Assembly (NCBI GenBank): GCA_029556045.1
Contig: JAKQGS010000291.1
Span: forward strand, 1 to 9,401
Origin: Pseudomonadota bacterium
Lineage (GTDB): Bacteria; Bdellovibrionota; Oligoflexia; Oligoflexales; Oligoflexaceae
Direction: 5' to 3'
Length of the DNA stretch: 9,401 bases
Positions 6,225 to 9,401 of the stretch are shown one piece after another. The notes under the pieces were generated by a model. That model was given only the letters and a program-made list of their open reading frames with translations, ran no database searches and was not told the origin of the DNA. How positions within the stretch are numbered: position 1 is the stretch's first letter; the number at the start of each line of letters is the position of its first letter. The position numbers and the translations under genes are program-made.

Positions 6225-9200
6225 GGTATATAGACCCACACCGCCTGCGAAAACCAACTTTCATACCCTTCGACCTGATCGTTCGTACCATTCGCAGTCG
6301 TATCATACGCTGTTACTGTAATATAGTGCGTTCCGGAGGGTAGTCCTTCCAAAGTAAAATTTGTCACATTTCCGACATCGATACCGGAATTACCCGAGGT
6401 GGCTCCCGTTCCATTAAAAGGCCAGTAAGAACTCTGCCCATAATAGATACGATAACCTGCCGTATCAGATTCCGTATTTGCGTTCCAGGACAGCGACACA
6501 TCATTGCCATTGACTCCGCCGTTAACTACGTTCTGGGGTGGTATCATGGGTGTAGTCGCCGCAGGTGCCGCCAGAGCTCCCGTCGTTGTGACGATATTCT
6601 TTGAAAAATCGTCGGCGTTGTCAAAAATCAGGGCCGCAATCGCTGCGGAATCGGTGGTACCCCAATAGTTACCCGTCGCATTGATGGCGGCAGAAGCACT
6701 GGAGCGGGAGGTTTTAAGCGCGTAGGTGCTACTATTCCCCACGAAACTATTGCCATTGATTGTGTAGGTTTCCGTGGAATCAGACATGACAGAAACGACC
6801 GCATTGCTGCTATAGTCATTTCCATAAAAGAGATTATTAAGCAAGTTGACGGTAGCCCCCGCCGTTGTTTGTCCCGTATATCCGGTTGACTCGTTATATT
6901 GACCATTACCAATGATGGTATTCTGCTCGATATTTAAGACGCTGCCTGATGATGTCGCATTGAAACGAAAGGCGGTATAACCACAGTCCACCACCACATT
7001 CCTCTTGAAGTTAAGCGTGACAGATCCTTTCGCAATAAAAGTGATGCCAAAGTACCCCGCCTTCGAAATCAGGTTATCTTCAATGTTGACCGTCTTTGCT
7101 GCACCGCCATTGATGACGAGACCGGCCGTATCGTAAGCTGACATACTCAGATTGATGCTGTTTCGTCGGATATTGATATTGGGTATCGGGGTGGTTCCCG
7201 ATGTTTCCGTGCAGATTGCACAACGTCCAGCCCCCATCCAGTTGGCCTTAAAATTGGTGAACGTCGAATCTTCCACCGTTACTGTGCCATCATAGATAGC
7301 ACTCCTGAGGTAGATGGGAGTCTGACCGATCCGCTCAAAAGTGGTTCGTTTGACTTCGAGTATACTTGTTCCAGTGGCAACACTGTTAAAGCTGATCGCA
7401 TTGCCGTATATCTCATAAAAGGCCGAATCACGGACATACAGCTGCGAATTGGCCGACACATTGACGGCATCTTTGTTATTATAGTCGCCATAATAACTAT
7501 TTCCGGCATATTCAACGCGCACGTTGAACAATGCCAGCTCGCTGCCATCCAACGTGATCATACCCTCACCGGATCCACCCTGTTTGATATCGGCATACTC
7601 CAGTATATTGCCGTCCAGATAGTTTCCTGAGCCGTCCAATGTCACACCCGTACTTGTCGCCGTAAAGTGAATGGAATTCCACAAACCCGCACCGCTGCCG
7701 GCAGCCTGCGGCACAAACTGAATGCGATTCGCCAGATTTCCCCGGGCTACCAGCATGCCGTCAATCCAAATCTGTTTACCGGAATCGATCCTTACGGTGA
7801 CCCCTGGGTTGATCGTCAGCTTAACACCACTTGAAACCAGAATACTTGCGGTGACTAAATACGGCGTTGTTGTATCGGACCAGGTTTCGTCGACGAAAAT
7901 TGTGCCGCCCTTTTGAATATACGTTTTGAATGAGCCAGAGTATGTACTTCCCACAGCGGAGTTTCCTGCGAGGTCGGTTGCGGTAACCCGATAGAAATAT
8001 TCCATCCCCCCCACAAGACCGGTGATATTGATCGAATGATAGGATGTTCCAGTTCCCGTCAACTGGTTGCCATAGCTAATGGATGTACCCCAGTCGATTA
8101 CAATATTGGTTGTTTCATTGGTAGTAACAACAAGTGTCGCTTCATTATGTCTGGGGGTCACCACCACGCCGGGGGTGGTCGGTGCTACCGTGTCGTGAGT
8201 GGCCGCCAAATATTGGATCGCGCTGTCATTGCCGGCTCGATCGCGCGTGACCAAAGCCAAAGAATTATAGACATTGGACTGCAGTGTTACCGACCCCGAC
8301 CAATTACCGGAATTGTCAACATTGAAGGTCGCGGGACTAGCGCCACCGGAAACCAGCACATAGCCATCGGCTTCGGCGGTGCCCGTTAAAGTCAAGGATA
8401 CATTTTGCGTGAAGTAATTCGAGGCAGGTGAGGTTACCACCGGCTGACTTGGCGCGTTGTTATCTCTGGTTATGGTGTGTTGCAACGATCCCGCTATATT
8501 TCCCGCCGGATCCTTTTTCCATAAATAGATATTCTTAGCTCCGTCTCCTGCTGACACTGCGCCATTGAAGGTTCCGCTCGTATTACAGAGCGTCCAACTA
8601 CCATCGCTTTCGGTTGGTGCCGTACTTTGATCCTGACGAATCAAGAACAAGTCACCGACTGGGCACGTATCGATATTAAAGGCCACATTATCGCTGTTCA
8701 CAAAGGCACTGGATCCCGTAATCAAACTGGATACGCTAAAGGTTGTGGGTAGATCCGGTGCCACGGTATCAAGGACAATCGATTTCGACAGATTGGCAGC
8801 GGAAATATTTCCCGCCCGATCGCGGACCCAGGCATACAGCGACTTCGATCCATTCGTATTATTGGACAGAGTATAGGTACCCGTATATAGGCCCACGCCG
8901 CAGGAAAGTGTAAAGTCGCCTTCAACCGGTGCCACGGTGCTTTCGCTAAAATAGACTTTGTCGGATTCGCTATCACAGGTTCCGAGACTGACCGCGATAG
9001 ATGCCGCATTCGTATAGGATTCACTGTTGCTAGTGGCATCTTTAACTATAAAGGTATATTGCGTCACATCGGGTGGTGTCGTATCCACGATGATCGTAGC
9101 ACTGCTCGAACTTAAGGACACATTGCCACCGATATCCCGGGCCCAGAGAAGCAAAGTTCTATTTCCGGCTGCCAGAGCGGTAGCCGCAACGGGATTCGTG

Positions 9201-9401
9201 GCATCACAGGGAACCCATCCAGCATCGTTTTCATCGGGTCGGGTTGACTGTGTCTCATTGATCAAAACGTGGCTTATTCCATCACAGTTGGCGATCGTTG
9301 CATTCAGTGCCAGAGAGTTGGCATAGCCGGCAGAAGCCTCCGTTGGGTCTGCGAGCGTGAAAGTTGGCGCATTGGGTGCACTTTGATCCAGCTCAATGGA
9401 A
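6221..9401 (-). CDS. Giant secreted protein: Ig-like repeats, FN3, beta-helix, FN3 (N-terminus missing)
   Basis: This reading frame has no stop from the right edge to TAA at 6223-6221, giving the C-terminal 1059 residues. The start lies beyond the window; the TTG at 9265 is internal. Order from the N-terminal side: four Ig-like repeats of 90-105 residues (9401-8195), a fibronectin III-like domain (8194-7922) with YFYRVTATDLAGN, a right-handed parallel beta-helix (7909-6551), and a C-terminal fibronectin III-like domain (6547-6224). The beta-helix opens with a stretch typical of such proteins (TIFVDETWS, then VKLTINPGVTVRIDSGKQIWIDGMLVARG). It continues with many short Asn/Ser/Thr-rich coils and ends in GNYWGTTDSAAIAALIFDNADD, a cap often seen in this family. 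A CxxC (RCAICT) lies near 7213-7230. There is no LPXTG, PEP-CTERM or beta-barrel tail; the chain ends SQAVWVYIP. The likely site is the cell surface or outside the cell, binding or cleaving polysaccharide. No catalytic residues can be assigned. Confidence 0.85.
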   Translation of the reverse strand, partial: SIELDQSAPNAPTFTLADPTEASAGYANSLALNATIANCDGISHVLINETQSTRPDENDAGWVPCDATNPVAATALAAGNRTLLLWARDIGGNVSLSSSSATIIVDTTPPDVTQYTFIVKDATSNSESYTNAASIAVSLGTCDSESDKVYFSESTVAPVEGDFTLSCGVGLYTGTYTLSNNTNGSKSLYAWVRDRAGNISAANLSKSIVLDTVAPDLPTTFSVSSLITGSSAFVNSDNVAFNIDTCPVGDLFLIRQDQSTAPTESDGSWTLCNTSGTFNGAVSAGDGAKNIYLWKKDPAGNIAGSLQHTITRDNNAPSQPVVTSPASNYFTQNVSLTLTGTAEADGYVLVSGGASPATFNVDNSGNWSGSVTLQSNVYNSLALVTRDRAGNDSAIQYLAATHDTVAPTTPGVVVTPRHNEATLVVTTNETTNIVIDWGTSISYGNQLTGTGTSYHSINITGLVGGMEYFYRVTATDLAGNSAVGSTYSGSFKTYIQKGGTIFVDETWSDTTTPYLVTASILVSSGVKLTINPGVTVRIDSGKQIWIDGMLVARGNLANRIQFVPQAAGSGAGLWNSIHFTATSTGVTLDGSGNYLDGNILEYADIKQGGSGEGMITLDGSELALFNVRVEYAGNSYYGDYNNKDAVNVSANSQLYVRDSAFYEIYGNAISFNSVATGTSILEVKRTTFERIGQTPIYLRSAIYDGTVTVEDSTFTNFKANWMGAGRCAICTETSGTTPIPNINIRRNSINLSMSAYDTAGLVINGGAAKTVNIEDNLISKAGYFGITFIAKGSVTLNFKRNVVVDCGYTAFRFNATSSGSVLNIEQNTIIGNGQYNESTGYTGQTTAGATVNLLNNLFYGNDYSSNAVVSVMSDSTETYTINGNSFVGNSSTYALKTSRSSASAAINATGNYWGTTDSAAIAALIFDNADDFSKNIVTTTGALAAPAATTPMIPPQNVVNGGVNGNDVSLSWNANTESDTAGYRIYYGQSSYWPFNGTGATSGNSGIDVGNVTNFTLEGLPSGTHYITVTAYDTTANGTNDQVEGYESWFSQAVWVYIP
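8195..9401 (-). repeat. Four Ig-like protein repeats with a conserved Cys pair in three
   Basis: The unit is marked by D-x-x-x-P at its start and a W/R-D-x-(A/G)-G-N strand at its end. Starts lie near 9388 (DQSAP), 9085 (DTTPP), 8770 (DTVAP) and 8464 (DNNAP); the next D-T-V-A-P, at 8194, begins the fibronectin-like domain. The end motifs are WARDIGGN, WVRDRAGN, WKKDPAGN and VTRDRAGN. Repeats one to three each carry a Cys pair about 25 residues apart around a conserved strand (ANC...WVPC, GTC...TLSC, DTC...WTLC). Repeat four has lost both. No long DNA-level identity was noticed, so the duplications look old. Confidence 0.75.

Noticed and set aside
8722..9039. Minus-strand 105-codon frame inside the Ig-like repeats
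   Set aside because: It is an alternative frame of the repeat-coding strand without conserved features; the repeat frame is clearly the coding one.
9027..9326. Plus-strand 99-codon frame opposite the giant surface protein
   Set aside because: It is antisense to clear Ig-like repeats, has no ribosome site or domain, and reads as a shadow of the real gene.

Overview
The window looks like chromosome of a Gram-negative, mid-GC bacterium. It holds a lipoprotein with a lipobox, a Sec-exported Cys-rich protein, and a very long secreted protein of Ig-like, fibronectin III and beta-helix modules. This mix of short core genes, trypsin-like proteases and mosaic surface proteins resembles Bdellovibrionota/Oligoflexia. 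That placement is inference from style only, as no marker gene here fixes the taxon.

Layout. 1-282 (+) is the 3' end of a ribose-phosphate pyrophosphokinase gene. Right after it, 342-2102 (+) is a complete homodimer-type ABC exporter. 2103-2255 is an AT-rich gap with a good sigma70-like promoter that serves 2256-3368 (+), a secreted protein I cannot assign to a family. 3369-3618 has no convincing gene, but carries three copies of an 11-bp direct repeat laid over a predicted promoter that ends at the next start codon. 3619-4659 (+) is a class II (self-inhibited) Fic AMP-transferase with a C-terminal winged-helix-like tail. It is more AT-rich than its neighbours and may be acquired. 4782-5342 (+) is a RimJ/RimL-type GNAT acetyltransferase with its own strong promoter and Shine-Dalgarno. 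5448-6224 (+) is a trypsin-like serine protease lipoprotein. 6221-9401 (-) is the C-terminal 1059 residues of a giant surface or secreted protein, whose start lies beyond the right edge.

How they relate. Most genes look like single transcription units, each with its own promoter, except the prs/ABC pair, which are close enough to be co-transcribed. The protease and the giant surface protein converge and share four bases at their stop codons. The most interesting regions are the promoter, repeat and Fic unit (possible autoregulation with a leaderless mRNA) and the Cys-paired Ig-like repeat array of the giant protein. No tRNA, rRNA, CRISPR array, IS element or phage gene was seen.
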